Source of the DNA: Aliiglaciecola lipolytica E3
GTDB lineage: Bacteria; Pseudomonadota; Gammaproteobacteria; Enterobacterales; Alteromonadaceae
DNA length: 59,302 nt
Assembly (NCBI RefSeq): GCF_000314975.1
Contig: NZ_BAEN01000061.1
Coordinates: 1-59,302, forward strand
Direction of reading: 5' to 3'
Below are positions 44,541 to 53,989 of the stretch, piece by piece. The notes beneath the pieces are model-generated. The model saw only the letters and a list, made by a program, of their open reading frames with translations. It was not told where the DNA came from and did no database searches. Made by a program: the position numbers and the translations under genes. Position 1 is the stretch's first letter. Each line of letters opens with the position of its first letter.

Positions 44541-45113
44541 TTAACTGCTATCTCGTTCCAACGGCAACCGTTGCAACAGTTCGGATGTCGCTTCTTGCTG
44601 CGCTTTGGCCATACTGCTGGCGTTATCTGTTTTAAAGTCGTGACTATTGGTAGCTGACCATACTAATCTGCCTTCGACCAAAACTTTCATACTAACAACA
44701 GCAATTGGGATTTGGTCTGATCCAATTGGCACACTGACCCCGCCACCGACACTGACGCCGCCTGAACGGCCAAACGAACCAGTTCCCAAACCAATTGAAA
44801 AGCTACTGTCATTGTCGCGATAATTAATATAGTGGTCTAACTCGATGACCGCATCTGTAAATCCACTGTCTCCAACTAGTTTATTGTTACTTTGCAGAAA
44901 TTGAGATACTTGTGAAATGAGTCTTTCAGCGCTTAATGTATCGTCAGTATTGCGTGACATTACCGAGTAGCTTTTGATTTTCGTGAAATTAGTATTTTGA
45001 TCTGTATCCATCACAATATTGTTAGAACTACAGGCGCTTATCACGAGTAGCCCCGTGACCAATATAAATATTCGAGTAGCGTTTAAATGCGCGTTAGTAA
45101 CTTTCGACAACAT
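44541..45113 (-). CDS. DUF4136 lipoprotein
   Basis: A 190-residue protein with lipobox VISACSS near residue 28. The middle (about 45-175) is a DUF4136 fold: TKIKSYSV early, GGVSVGGGVSVPIGSDQIP in a Gly-rich stretch, and a late ATSELLQRLP helix. Function is unknown; relatives are outer-membrane or periplasmic lipoproteins. The ATG at 45113 follows AAAGGAATTAGC; 23 extra codons upstream have no ribosome site. Transcribed alone, between the oligopeptidase and TonB blocks. Confidence 0.85.
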   Translation of the reverse strand: MLSKVTNAHLNATRIFILVTGLLVISACSSNNIVMDTDQNTNFTKIKSYSVMSRNTDDTLSAERLISQVSQFLQSNNKLVGDSGFTDAVIELDHYINYRDNDSSFSIGLGTGSFGRSGGVSVGGGVSVPIGSDQIPIAVVSMKVLVEGRLVWSATNSHDFKTDNASSMAKAQQEATSELLQRLPLERDSS

Positions 45114-45246
45114 GCTAATTCCTTTCGTACAAAACGGTGGTGTATGCGGTTCACACTGATAACTTTTACGTCGGTAAAGCAAAAAACGATCACTGCTTTT
45201 GACAGCGTAAGTTAGTATAAGTTTAGTGGAATTTTTGAAATGAACA

Positions 45247-45281
45247 CAATCCGCAAGCGATTTGTCATGCTTTACGGATTG
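45247..45281 (-). terminator. Possible terminator hairpin after TonB operon
   Basis: Arms CAATCCG..AAGC and GCTT..CGGATTG form a long stem 24 bp past the TPR gene stop. There is no clean T-run. Confidence 0.4.
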
Positions 45282-45304
45282 CTTATTGAAAATGTAAAAA
45301 GAAA

Positions 45305-46621
45305 TTAAGAAGCGCTAAGCTCGGCCTCTAGTTGTTCAGAAGTGGATTTTTCATTTTGTACAAACTTGCGCCACTGTTGCGCCATTCCGCGGCTTGTGGC
45401 GTGCTTTTCAGCTTCAGCTAACTGATTAAGTGCATCAACATATCGTTTCTGATTGAAATATGACATACCCAAAACCAAGTGGGTCGTACCGACGTTTCTT
45501 AGACCACCTTTTTCTAACGCTTTCGTTGCACTTTCGATTGCATCTTCAAATCGATCCATATTCAACAAAATTTGTGCAAGTTGTGCATCTAGTTCACCGT
45601 CTTCAGACAACGCTGCTGCAGAACGCATGACCGGAACGGCTTTTTCGTTTTCTTTGGCTAAGGTCCAAGTTTGCGCTAAAAACTTCAGATTGCGTAGGTT
45701 CTTTTCCAGCACGCCATCTTGCATCGCCTGCTCCATCAACCTAGCGCCTTTATATGGTGCTTGGTGATAATAATACAGTTGGGCAAGATTAAAGATATCC
45801 GATGCTTTAGTGACATAGTCACTTTGATAGGCAGCTTCAAGAATAGCCAACTGCTTCTTTTCTTCACCTAGCTCACCATACATTCCAGCAAGTTGCACCC
45901 AATATTCCGGACGATCGAACAACTTAACCATCTTTTCCAGCACTTTCGTAACTTGCACAGGTTGCTTTAATTCATAATAAATTGCACGTTGTAGGACGTA
46001 CCAGTTTTCATCAACTTTATAACCTTCTTCGCTGTTTTCTTGTTGCAAAATAGCTTCGTTGATGTAACCAGATGCTGCTTGATAGTCTTTCTTTTGGTAC
46101 ATAGCTTGCGCTTTTAACACCAAGTTTTTTACTGGCAGCTTACCTGCTTGCAAAGACTCCCATCGCTCCAAATACTGAATAGTTTTGTCGTAGTTACCAC
46201 GCATCATTTGTAGTTGTGCCAAGCTAAACAAGGTACTTTGTTCAAATGACTCAGGTATCGGCTGTTGTTCAACCACCGTTTCAAAGGCTTCAATAGCCTT
46301 ATCATAGTCTTCCACATTGTAATAAATGAAACCATAGAAGTTGTACATCATAGCCAGTTCATAGCTATTCATAGAACTATCTTTGGATTTAACAATGTCT
46401 AAAATTTCTAATGCTTCTGCAGTATTGCCTTCGTCAGCAACCTTTTGTGCTCTAGCCAATTGATCGTAAACACGGGTTCTTAACGCAGGTGTTCTACGGG
46501 TTTGCTTTTCGCTCGCCTTTTGCTCTTCTTGCGCAAAGACTTGCGGAGCAGTAACAACGCTTGAAACCACATTGAATGTATTTGCCAAACAGATGGCTAA
46601 AATGAATTTGGTTATTTTCAT
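45305..46621 (-). CDS. TPR-repeat periplasmic protein of the TonB2-type system
   Basis: A 438-residue protein with a signal peptide (to about residue 30, VFAQ). At least six TPR-like helical pairs follow, such as YNFYGFIYYNVEDYDKAIEA, AQLAQILLNMDRFEDAIES and HLVLGMSYFNQKRYVDAL. TPR proteins of this type close DUF3450/TonB operons and help the TonB machine, perhaps by gathering its parts in the periplasm. AGAGG precedes the ATG. It is the last gene of the operon, 13 bp after tonB. Confidence 0.9.
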   Translation of the reverse strand: MKITKFILAICLANTFNVVSSVVTAPQVFAQEEQKASEKQTRRTPALRTRVYDQLARAQKVADEGNTAEALEILDIVKSKDSSMNSYELAMMYNFYGFIYYNVEDYDKAIEAFETVVEQQPIPESFEQSTLFSLAQLQMMRGNYDKTIQYLERWESLQAGKLPVKNLVLKAQAMYQKKDYQAASGYINEAILQQENSEEGYKVDENWYVLQRAIYYELKQPVQVTKVLEKMVKLFDRPEYWVQLAGMYGELGEEKKQLAILEAAYQSDYVTKASDIFNLAQLYYYHQAPYKGARLMEQAMQDGVLEKNLRNLKFLAQTWTLAKENEKAVPVMRSAAALSEDGELDAQLAQILLNMDRFEDAIESATKALEKGGLRNVGTTHLVLGMSYFNQKRYVDALNQLAEAEKHATSRGMAQQWRKFVQNEKSTSEQLEAELSAS

Positions 46622-46634
46622 GTTCGCCTCTCAA

Positions 46635-47243
46635 TTAACCATCAATCTGGAATGTAATTCGGTTTTGCACCCCAGAAACTTCTGCTGGTTCACCATTTAC
46701 CACTCTAGGTTTGTATTTGAATTTAAGTGCGGCTTCCATAGCTGCCTGATTGAAAATATCAGGTGGCGTAGCCTCAACCACACGAATATCTTTAACCGCA
46801 CCTAACTTCGACACAGTAAATTCAACGATGACAAAACCTTCGATACCGCGAGATAAGGCTCGACGAGGATATACCGGGGCAACTTTTACGATAGGTAAAT
46901 ATTCGCCATCACCTGACTCTAATGCAAGGCCACTGCCCAGTGCTACATCACCACCTACATCTGCTTCGAAGGCGATACCACCACCATCTGCGTCAGGAGT
47001 TGGTGAATCCATTTGTGGTTGATCCATCTGCGGCGGTGGCTCTTTAGGCGGTGGTGGCTTGCGAGGTTTACGGTCTTTTTGTTGTACCGTTTCCTCTTGC
47101 TTCAAGCGCACGAAATCAAGCACTGCACCGGGCTTAGGATCTTCTAACGTCTGGTCACCACTGGCGATAAGTGCTTGCATCAAAAAGAACAAGCTCACCG
47201 TGATGAAAAACGCCAATACAACTGCTAGAAGGAGTCTTGCCAT
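46635..47243 (-). CDS. tonB: TonB-family energy transducer
   Basis: A 202-residue protein. One N-terminal helix is followed by a Pro/Lys-rich periplasmic linker (RKPRKPPPPKEPPPQ) and a C-terminal TonB domain with PVYPRRALSRGIEGFVIVEF and AMEAALKFKYKPRVVNG. It carries proton-motive energy from ExbB/ExbD to outer-membrane receptors. TonB2-type: short linker, in an operon with two ExbB-like proteins. The substrate receptor is not in the window. Confidence 0.95.
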   Translation of the reverse strand: MARLLLAVVLAFFITVSLFFLMQALIASGDQTLEDPKPGAVLDFVRLKQEETVQQKDRKPRKPPPPKEPPPQMDQPQMDSPTPDADGGGIAFEADVGGDVALGSGLALESGDGEYLPIVKVAPVYPRRALSRGIEGFVIVEFTVSKLGAVKDIRVVEATPPDIFNQAAMEAALKFKYKPRVVNGEPAEVSGVQNRITFQIDG

Positions 47244-47249
47244 TATACT

Positions 47250-47651
47250 TTACTCTTGTGCTGCAATTGACACGTCATAAACACCTGCTGCACGCGAAGC
47301 ATCCATGACTTTAATAAGCGTTTCAGTGGTCGCTTTACGATCAGCTTGGATAACAACAGTTCCCTGGGGATTCTCCGCTTTTAAACGTTCAATGTTCGCT
47401 TGAACAGCTCGAACATCAACTCTGCGTTTGTTTATCCAAATTTCACCTTTGTCACTTATCGCAACTAAGATGTTTGCACGATCCTTTTTCACCGCGGTAG
47501 CAGCTTCAGGTCGGTTAACGTCGATGCCGGATTCTTTAACAAAAGAAGCGGTTACGATAAAGAATATCAACATGATAAATACCACATCCAACATAGGTGT
47601 CATGTCAATTGTTGCTTCTTCTTCTTCAACTAAATTCTGAATTTTTCTCAT
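47250..47651 (-). CDS. exbD: ExbD-family biopolymer transport protein
   Basis: A 133-residue protein. The single helix IDMTPMLDVVFIMLIFFIVT carries the conserved Asp that couples to proton flow; the periplasmic domain follows. It forms the motor with ExbB. It ends 6 bp before the tonB start. Length and motif are normal. Confidence 0.96.
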   Translation of the reverse strand: MRKIQNLVEEEEATIDMTPMLDVVFIMLIFFIVTASFVKESGIDVNRPEAATAVKKDRANILVAISDKGEIWINKRRVDVRAVQANIERLKAENPQGTVVIQADRKATTETLIKVMDASRAAGVYDVSIAAQE

Positions 47652-47685
47652 AAATACTCTTTCTTCACGCGTGCCTAGCTAGGCA

Positions 47686-48207
47686 CTAACGTTGAATCTC
47701 CAATGCATCTTCTAGATGTAAACGTTCTGTTTTTGCCGTACGAGTTAGCCATGTAGACGCAAACACCCCAGATAAAGCACCAACCATCCCAGCCATTGTG
47801 GGTATAGTTGCTTGTGATACACCTGCAGCCATTGAACGCGCATTTCCACCGCCAGACATTGCCATGACGTCAAATACCACAATCATTCCGGTCACGGTTC
47901 CCATCAAGCCCAACAAAGGACAAAGCGCGACTAACGCTTGGATGACTGGCAAGCTAAAACGTAATTTCAAGCTCACTCTAGAAATCATCGCCTGTCTGAT
48001 TTGATGCGCATTCCATGAACTACGGTCAGAACGTGACTGCCATGTGGAAATGGTTTGTTTTTTAAATTGTTTATGGCCATAAGTCACATAGAAAATCCGT
48101 TCAAGTATCAAAATCCACATTACGAAAATCAGGCCACCGATTATCAGTAGGATGACCCCACCGGTTTCGGTGAAGTCTCGGATTGATTCAAAGATTTCTA
48201 AAAACAT
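47686..48207 (-). CDS. exbB: ExbB/TolQ-family proton channel (short)
   Basis: A 173-residue inner-membrane protein with three helices. The core LGLMGTVTGMIVVFDVMA is the MotA/TolQ/ExbB signature. The start is the ATG at 48207, 4 bp after the upstream ExbB-like stop, rather than the longer frame that begins inside that gene. It forms the pentameric channel around ExbD. It is the second ExbB-like protein of the operon. Confidence 0.94.
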   Translation of the reverse strand: MFLEIFESIRDFTETGGVILLIIGGLIFVMWILILERIFYVTYGHKQFKKQTISTWQSRSDRSSWNAHQIRQAMISRVSLKLRFSLPVIQALVALCPLLGLMGTVTGMIVVFDVMAMSGGGNARSMAAGVSQATIPTMAGMVGALSGVFASTWLTRTAKTERLHLEDALEIQR

Positions 48208-48211
48208 CGTC

Positions 48212-49588
48212 TTATGCCTTAGTGCCAGACTGACTCTCAGCGCGCTCTGCAATTACACCAGCAGCTTGTTCTTGTAGAATCGCTACAATATTTTTGCTTT
48301 GGGTGCTTAACAGTGCGTATAACAAGGTAGTTGGGATAGCCACAACCAGACCTAATACCGTGGTAATCAATGCTGAAGAAATACCACCCGCCATAATTTT
48401 AGGGTCACCTGTACCAAACAAAGTAATTTGTTGGAAGGTCACAATCATACCGGTAACAGTTCCTAGTAGTCCTCCAAGCGGCGCAACGACTGAAATCATT
48501 TTCACCAAAGTTAGAAAACGTCCAAGTTTCGGTACTTCTGCAAGAATTGCTTCGGTTAGATGTAACTCTAACGACTCAGTATCTGCGTTCGGGTGTTCGT
48601 CTTTTACTTTAAGTACACGGCCTAGTGGGTTACCTTCAGAGATAGTGTTTGACTTAAGCTGAGCATTCACTTTCGCGCCAACTGTGGTTAACACGATGAA
48701 GCGCCAGAATGCGACTAGGATACCCACAGCACCAACAGCGATGATGATGTAACCAACCAAGTCACCTTGATGGATGCGCTCTTCTAAACTAGGAGCTTGC
48801 ACCAATAGTCCAAGGATAGTACCGCCAGTTGGATCTAAACCAAATGAAACCAATTCACCGTCAGAGTTTTGCAAATCTGCAGCACTGTTGCTGTAACGAT
48901 CAGCCGGTTGACGAATCAATTCTGCCACCGTATCGGTATCACCTTCATATTGAAGATACTTACCTTCAGAAACTAAAGCGAAAGGTCCTACGCGCACCAC
49001 TTCTTTATTCACTTTAGCGCCGCCAGCTTCGACCACGTCAGCATTAAATTTAGTTACTTTGCCAGACTCAGTCATCTCACGTTGAATTTCGAACCAAACA
49101 CGCTCTATTTCTTCAATCGATGCAAGTTTAGAACTAGTACCCATTGATTGGGCCATTTCATCTAGAAATTCAGAACGGCCAGGAATTTGCGCAGAAATAG
49201 TCGAGTTATAAAATTTATTTTTAGTATCCCCAGCCACTTGCTGTAAAACACCAAAAAGTTCTTTTAATGAACCTAAACGTTTATCTAGCGCTTCATTTAG
49301 GTCTGCTAATTTAAATTCATTTTCTTCGAAGCTAGTTTCTAACTTTTCAGAAGTATTTAAAGCACTATTACGCTGCGAAGTGGCGTCGCGAAGCATTTGA
49401 TCTTGCTCTGCGCGTTTTTGTACGAACTCTTTTTCACGTTGTGCATTTTGTTGATTTTGTTGGTATTGCCCTTGCTCTAATTGCTTCAGCAACGCATCTA
49501 AATCAAGTGGTTTGCTATCCTGGGCAAAGGCTGCTCCAGCAAAAGTAGCAACCAAAAGAACTGCAGTGTTTCTAATTAATTTTCTCAT
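48212..49588 (-). CDS. TtpC-like large ExbB protein with periplasmic coiled coil
   Basis: A 458-residue protein. A signal peptide (to about residue 23, FAQ) precedes a coiled coil (about 35-120) and a periplasmic domain. A C-terminal MotA/ExbB domain (about 275-455) has LGGLLGTVTGMIVTFQQ. Vibrio TonB2 systems need such a fourth protein, TtpC, beside ExbB2-ExbD2-TonB2. The ATG at 49588 is chosen over a longer frame. Adjacent to DUF3450 (13 bp), with which it shares coiled-coil character. Confidence 0.9.
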   Translation of the reverse strand: MRKLIRNTAVLLVATFAGAAFAQDSKPLDLDALLKQLEQGQYQQNQQNAQREKEFVQKRAEQDQMLRDATSQRNSALNTSEKLETSFEENEFKLADLNEALDKRLGSLKELFGVLQQVAGDTKNKFYNSTISAQIPGRSEFLDEMAQSMGTSSKLASIEEIERVWFEIQREMTESGKVTKFNADVVEAGGAKVNKEVVRVGPFALVSEGKYLQYEGDTDTVAELIRQPADRYSNSAADLQNSDGELVSFGLDPTGGTILGLLVQAPSLEERIHQGDLVGYIIIAVGAVGILVAFWRFIVLTTVGAKVNAQLKSNTISEGNPLGRVLKVKDEHPNADTESLELHLTEAILAEVPKLGRFLTLVKMISVVAPLGGLLGTVTGMIVTFQQITLFGTGDPKIMAGGISSALITTVLGLVVAIPTTLLYALLSTQSKNIVAILQEQAAGVIAERAESQSGTKA

Positions 49589-49601
49589 GGTGTCTACTCT
49601 C

Positions 49602-50369
49602 TTAATCCGTGATCGCAACTGGCAACATCAACAAATCTGGTGCCATTTGTTTCTTGGCCATTCTTAGACCTTTGGTGATTTGTGTGCGGTAATCAGAAGA
49701 AAGTGGTTCCCACTGACGAGTCTGTTTATTCCAGATGCCTTGCATGCCAGCATCGCGAGTTTGATAAATCAGTGCAGTTCTACCTATACGTAAGAAATCG
49801 ACGTTTCTTTCTTGACCATCGATAGTGTGCAAGCCCGGATAGGCTTCGAGGGTGCGGCCATAATCCATTTCTACCTGGTAAGCTTCCATCACTCGTCTGA
49901 ATTTTTCAGAAGGAGCTACGTCAGCGCGATCCATCATATTACGCAAGTCAATAATACGATTAGCACGTTCCTCTTCTAGAAAAGGCACGTCTAATTCGAC
50001 GAATTGAGCCAAACCATCAATCATGCGAATCATTAATGGCGTAATTTGTCGCTCAATAACACTCACTTCATCGATAGCGTTATTCAGGTCCAACATTTCC
50101 TGCTGCTGATTAGCAATTTGTTTTTCTAATTGCTTGTTGTAAACCATCAAACCATCAATTTCTTTATTAATGGTTTTAAACTGCTGCAATTTACTGCCAA
50201 TTTGATCAGTAATATTGTTTATTTTAGATTGGGAATCAGCTGCTGATTCGTTGATTTTAGCTGCAGCATCTACCACAGGTTGCAATTCTTTGTCTTGCTG
50301 CGCGAATGCAGCTTGACCTGCCAGCAGACTAACAAGTAGCACTGCAGACAATGTTTTTGTAAATTTCAT
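49602..50369 (-). CDS. DUF3450 periplasmic coiled-coil protein
   Basis: A 255-residue protein with a signal peptide (to about residue 24, AFAQ). A long coiled coil (about 30-115) precedes a globular C-terminal part ending in QITKGLRMAKKQMAPDLL. DUF3450 genes start TonB2-type operons in Alteromonadales and Vibrionales; the role is unknown, perhaps an assembly partner of the large ExbB. The ATG at 50369 is used. A three-repeat Pho box with a matched -10 lies 61-104 bp upstream. Confidence 0.9.
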   Translation of the reverse strand: MKFTKTLSAVLLVSLLAGQAAFAQQDKELQPVVDAAAKINESAADSQSKINNITDQIGSKLQQFKTINKEIDGLMVYNKQLEKQIANQQQEMLDLNNAIDEVSVIERQITPLMIRMIDGLAQFVELDVPFLEEERANRIIDLRNMMDRADVAPSEKFRRVMEAYQVEMDYGRTLEAYPGLHTIDGQERNVDFLRIGRTALIYQTRDAGMQGIWNKQTRQWEPLSSDYRTQITKGLRMAKKQMAPDLLMLPVAITD

Positions 50370-50429
50370 ACAATCAAACCCTAGAGTGGAATCAAGTTGG
50401 CGAACAACCAACAATAAAATCTTCGGGCA

Positions 50430-50473
50430 ATGATAGGGGTATTGTGTGACAGTATTATTACAGAACCAGACAG
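50430..50473 (-). promoter_or_regulatory. PhoB-type promoter of the DUF3450/TonB operon
   Basis: On the minus strand: CTGTCTGGTT, CTGTAATAATA and CTGTCACACAA in tandem (10-11 bp steps), then 6 bp and -10 TATCAT. The last two repeats match the 18-bp Pho box closely, and the -10 begins 10 bp after that 18-mer, the classic spacing. Confidence 0.72.
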
Positions 50474-50620
50474 AATTTTTAGATCCACCGTTGGGGTAGA
50501 AATGGCCTTTGCATTGACATCTAACCGATTGTTTTAATTAAATTAAAAAATAGAATCAAAAATACGTAATTGAACTTAAAAAATGTAGGTAAATAAAAAA
50601 ACCAAAGATATTGCATTCGT

Positions 50621-50642
50621 TTTTTTGACATTTTTGTGACAG
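50621..50642 (-). promoter_or_regulatory. Second Pho-box-like pair
   Basis: CTGTCACAAAA followed by ATGTCAAAAAA on the minus strand: two 11-bp steps like Pho half-sites. No clear -10 at the right distance. Confidence 0.35.
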
Positions 50643-50906
50643 TCACTGCCAGTCTATTATTGGCAAACTTCTGAATAAAGGGATTATTAGTTACTCTTTT
50701 TGTTGGCTCAACTTCCCCCCTTTTAGCGTTAATAAATTACAAGCTCGAAAAACACCTTTCCCAAACAACACACTCTCACTCACTAAAAGACAAAATTAAA
50801 CTGGTTAAATTTTAATCAGACGCTACTATTAATTAGCTAAAAAACTTTACGCTCCTACCCGCTTTATTTGCGCAAAGAATCTCACTGCATGGAAAAGGAA
50901 TCTATA

Positions 50907-51356
50907 ATGAAAAAAGTAACAAACCTGATTTACGGCGTTATTATCTGCTTACTAACCTTCTCTTCTTCCTCCTTAATGGCGGACGAAAGAGTGTTCAAAA
51001 ATGGTGATTATTGGGAAGTGACCTCAGTAGAGATCGAAGATGGGCAATGGCTAACATACGCTAAACATCTAGCCGACGAGTGGCGCTCTTCAATGGAGTT
51101 TGCAAAGTCAAAAAAATGGATTAAAGAATATAAGGTCGTCTACAACGTTCATGCTAGAGACGGTGAAGCAGATTTATATCTAATTACCATTTTCGATAAA
51201 TGGGCCTCTCTTGAGGAGGAAGAAAGTCGTTTTACTGAATGGATGGAATGGTCAAAAGAAAGCCTGAGTAAACTGGAAGAAGAAAGTGGTGATCGTGCGA
51301 AAATACGCCGTTTAATGAGTGATTCATTGTTACAAGAGCTCCACTTCAGGGATTAA
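50907..51356 (+). CDS. Small secreted protein of unknown function
   Basis: A 149-residue protein with a signal peptide (to about residue 25, SSLMA). The mature part is acidic and helical (SKLEEESGDRAKIRRL) and begins DERVFKNGDYWEVTSVEIED. The strand-helix pattern (YWEVTSVEI, then a helix, then YKVVYNVHARDGEADLYLI) hints at a ferredoxin-like fold such as dimeric alpha-beta barrels, but I do not recognise a family. The ATG at 50907 has AAGGAA seven nt upstream. It is divergent to the Pho-controlled TonB operon; a shared role is speculation. Confidence 0.72.
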   Translation: MKKVTNLIYGVIICLLTFSSSSLMADERVFKNGDYWEVTSVEIEDGQWLTYAKHLADEWRSSMEFAKSKKWIKEYKVVYNVHARDGEADLYLITIFDKWASLEEEESRFTEWMEWSKESLSKLEEESGDRAKIRRLMSDSLLQELHFRD

Positions 51357-51395
51357 TTTGTATAAAGATTTTTGATAAAAAAATTTACTATTAAA

Positions 51396-51421
51396 AAAGC
51401 CCACCTGTGATGTGGGCTTTT
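51396..51421. terminator. Bidirectional terminator
   Basis: Stem AAAGCCCAC/GTGGGCTTT with a 7-nt loop; T-runs on both strands. It serves the secreted-protein gene and the convergent YebC-like gene. Confidence 0.88.
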
Positions 51422-51456
51422 GTTATCGCTTCAAAAACGTTATTTATTAAAAATAA

Positions 51457-52179
51457 TCAACGCTGTACTTCAGCATTGTGATACACATCTTGGACATCAT
51501 CACAATCGTTTAGCATATCCATGAACTTATCAAACACTTCAACGTCGTCACCAGCAACATCAACATGAGTTTGCGGGATGAAGGTAATTTCATCTACATC
51601 AAACTCCATTTCACCATAGGCGTCGTTAAGCGCTGTTTTCACTTTAAAATATTCAGTATTTGGGGCAAATACGGTAACAACACCGTCTTCGCATTCAATA
51701 TCAGCTACGTCTACGTCTGCTTCCATTAACACTTCTAGTACCGCGTCTTCGTCGTCGCCTTTAAACGCTAATACAGCTTGATGATCAAACATATGCGATA
51801 CAGTGCCAGGACTACCGATCTTTGAGTTGGTTTTAGTAAAGCAATTACGAACATCTGTAATGGTGCGGTTATTATTATCGGTTAAGCAGTCGACTATAAC
51901 CATACAGTTACCCGGACCAAAACCTTCGTAACGTGCGACCGTAAAGTCTTCGCCCGCACCGCCCTCGGCCTTTTCAATGGCCTTGTCGATAACGTGACTA
52001 GGAACTTGATCTTTTTTAGCTTTATCGATTAAACGCCGTAAAGAAAGATTCGCTTGTGGATCAGTGCCACCATTTTTCGCGACTACATAAATTTCTTTTC
52101 CGTATTTAGAATATACTTTGGTTTTCTGACCGGCAGTTTTCGCCATCGCAACTTTGCGAACTTCAAACTTTCTTCCCAT
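51457..52179 (-). CDS. YebC/PmpR-family (YeeN-like) protein
   Basis: A 240-residue protein of the YebC/TACO1 family: MGRKFEVRK at the start, [34 protein letters not shown], and [20 protein letters not shown]. Family members act in transcription control or, as TACO1-type factors, relieve ribosome stalling. The [13 protein letters not shown] form is closer to E. coli YeeN than to YebC next to ruvC. Monocistronic, with a terminator just after it. Confidence 0.92.
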   Translation of the reverse strand: MGRKFEVRKVAMAKTAGQKTKVYSKYGKEIYVVAKNGGTDPQANLSLRRLIDKAKKDQVPSHVIDKAIEKAEGGAGEDFTVARYEGFGPGNCMVIVDCLTDNNNRTITDVRNCFTKTNSKIGSPGTVSHMFDHQAVLAFKGDDEDAVLEVLMEADVDVADIECEDGVVTVFAPNTEYFKVKTALNDAYGEMEFDVDEITFIPQTHVDVAGDDVEVFDKFMDMLNDCDDVQDVYHNAEVQR

Positions 52180-52246
52180 CTTAATTGTGCTCTTATCATT
52201 TTGAGTTTTTAACTATCCTAGGTGGATTCTACCTAGAGTCTGGGGT

Positions 52247-53347
52247 CTAGGGCAAATGTTGTGTCGCTAAATAATCATGAGACTGCATTTCTTTCAGGCG
52301 ACTTAGGCAACGCTTAAATTCAAAATTTAACTGACCTTGGGTATACAATTCTTCTAATGGCACTGCCGCAGAGATGATCAATTTCACGTTTCGCTCATAA
52401 AACTCATCTACCATGGCAATAAATCGTCTTGCCACATCGTCTATTGCTTGTCCCATTTGTTCAACATTTGCTAATAATACAGTGTGGTAGCACTGGCTTA
52501 ATTCCATGTAATCATTTTGGCTTCTTGGCCCGTCACACAAGGCTCTAAACTCAAACATCACCACACCGTCGGCATCTTTCATTGACGGGATTTTACGTCC
52601 TTCAATTTCAATATCTCTTTTGCTGCCACCAATTTCAGGAGCCAACTGAGAAAAATACTTATCTAAATTTTGATTGGCTTCTTTATCTAACGGGTAGTGG
52701 AATATTTCTGCCTGTTCTAGGGTACGTAAACGATAATCTACCCCAGAATCAACGTTAACTATGCGGCAATTTTGGTTGATAAGTTCAATGGCAGGCAAAA
52801 ACCGCGAGCGTTGTAAGCCGTTCTTGTACAATTCATCGGGGATAATATTTGAGGTAGCGACTAAACAAATACCGCGAGCAAACAGTTCTTGCATTAAGGT
52901 ACCTAAAATCATCGCATCAGTAATATCAGAAACAAAAAATTCATCAAAACAAATCACTTTGGTTTCTTTTGCTAAAATACTTGCCACGATTTTTAGTGGG
53001 TCGCTCTCACCGCCGAGTGACTTAAGCTCTTCGTGCACACGATGCATAAATCGATGAAAGTGGATTCGCATTTTATTTTTAAACGGTAAACATTCGTAAA
53101 AAGTATCCACTAAATAGGTTTTACCGCGACCCACTCCCCCCCAGAAATAAACCCCTTGTATGCTTGGTTTATTCATTCCTTTTCCAAACGTGCTGGCAAG
53201 CTTAACCCGCCAAGTAAGCTTTTTTTTAGGTTGGGTAAGCTCATCAAATAAACGTTGAAGCTCTTTTACCGCATTTTCTTGGGCGGCATCGTAATGAAAT
53301 TCAGGATCCTTAAGATCCTGTTGATATTTTTGCCAAGGCGTTATCAT
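52247..53347 (-). CDS. zapE: ZapE cell-division ATPase (AFG1 family)
   Basis: A 366-residue P-loop ATPase. Walker A is GGVGRGKT (70-77), Walker B is KVICFDEFFV, and the C terminus has SRCLSRLKEM-like helices. ZapE binds FtsZ and destabilises rings late in division. I use ATG 53347, five nt after GGA; ATG 53353 is two codons longer and lacks a ribosome site. It is divergent to zapG, as in E. coli (yhcM/yhcB). Confidence 0.94.
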   Translation of the reverse strand: MITPWQKYQQDLKDPEFHYDAAQENAVKELQRLFDELTQPKKKLTWRVKLASTFGKGMNKPSIQGVYFWGGVGRGKTYLVDTFYECLPFKNKMRIHFHRFMHRVHEELKSLGGESDPLKIVASILAKETKVICFDEFFVSDITDAMILGTLMQELFARGICLVATSNIIPDELYKNGLQRSRFLPAIELINQNCRIVNVDSGVDYRLRTLEQAEIFHYPLDKEANQNLDKYFSQLAPEIGGSKRDIEIEGRKIPSMKDADGVVMFEFRALCDGPRSQNDYMELSQCYHTVLLANVEQMGQAIDDVARRFIAMVDEFYERNVKLIISAAVPLEELYTQGQLNFEFKRCLSRLKEMQSHDYLATQHLP

Positions 53348-53464
53348 AAACATCCGCTAATATTAAAAATTGTTAAAAAAATCATCTTGATCAAAAAATA
53401 ATTGACCGCATAGTTTGCTAAGCGAGTATGATTAAGTAAAGCATTTGTATAATTTGGAGACATT

Positions 53465-53899
53465 ATGGACTGGATAGTAGGGTTATTGCTATTGGTTGTG
53501 GGCATGATTATTGGTTTTTTTATATCAAAGTTCTTCGTAGAACGAAAATTCGCGGAGCAAGCCTCTAAGCAAAACGAAAATACGGTGAAAGAAATAATGG
53601 CGCAAAATGCAACTGATCATATCAGTCAAACTCGCGATATCGTAACGAATTTACAAAGTCGTTGCGATGATTTGGTGGCGCAGCTAGACGCATATGAGAA
53701 TGTTCTGATTGCCAGCCAAACAGACGATACCGAAAAATTAACCTATTTTGGTGAACAAGCAACGGTTTATATTCGTCATCAACAAGCTAAACAAAAACGT
53801 AAAAGTGAAACCCCAGAATTTCAACCTAGAGATTTTTCGGGCGAAAGAACAGGACTGTTCACTGACGCAAAAAATAAGCAAGTCGTCGACGAAAAGTAA
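53465..53899 (+). CDS. zapG: ZapG / YhcB-like inner-membrane protein (DUF1043)
   Basis: A 144-residue protein. The N-terminal helix (3-22) is followed by a coiled coil (30-95) and a short polar tail (PEFQPRDFSGERTGLFTDAK, conserved in the family). E. coli YhcB/ZapG links cell division and envelope growth. TTTGGAG lies 5 nt before the ATG. It is followed by degQ in the standard order. Confidence 0.95.
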   Translation: MDWIVGLLLLVVGMIIGFFISKFFVERKFAEQASKQNENTVKEIMAQNATDHISQTRDIVTNLQSRCDDLVAQLDAYENVLIASQTDDTEKLTYFGEQATVYIRHQQAKQKRKSETPEFQPRDFSGERTGLFTDAKNKQVVDEK

Positions 53900-53989
53900 T
53901 TAAATCTGAACTTTGCACACTATTGTAAGGTCACTTAACTGACTTAATAAATTGATTGTGAGTAGCAATACTTTGGAGACAAAACTACG

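Larger units (their letters stand above)
50370..50906. other. 537-bp intergenic region, TonB operon / secreted-protein gene
   Basis: AT-rich, with no gene visible. It contains the Pho box at 50430-50473 (minus strand) and a second Pho-like pair at 50621-50642. A promoter for the plus-strand gene at 50907 must lie at the right but cannot be placed. Confidence 0.6.

Noticed and set aside
50370..50906. Fur box for the TonB operon
   Set aside because: I looked for GATAATGATAATCATTATC-like repeats and found none; Pho-type repeats explain the region better.
52218..52236. Hairpin CTAGGT-n7-ACCTAG between zapE and the YebC-like gene as a terminator
   Set aside because: No T-run on either strand; the stem is only 6 bp.
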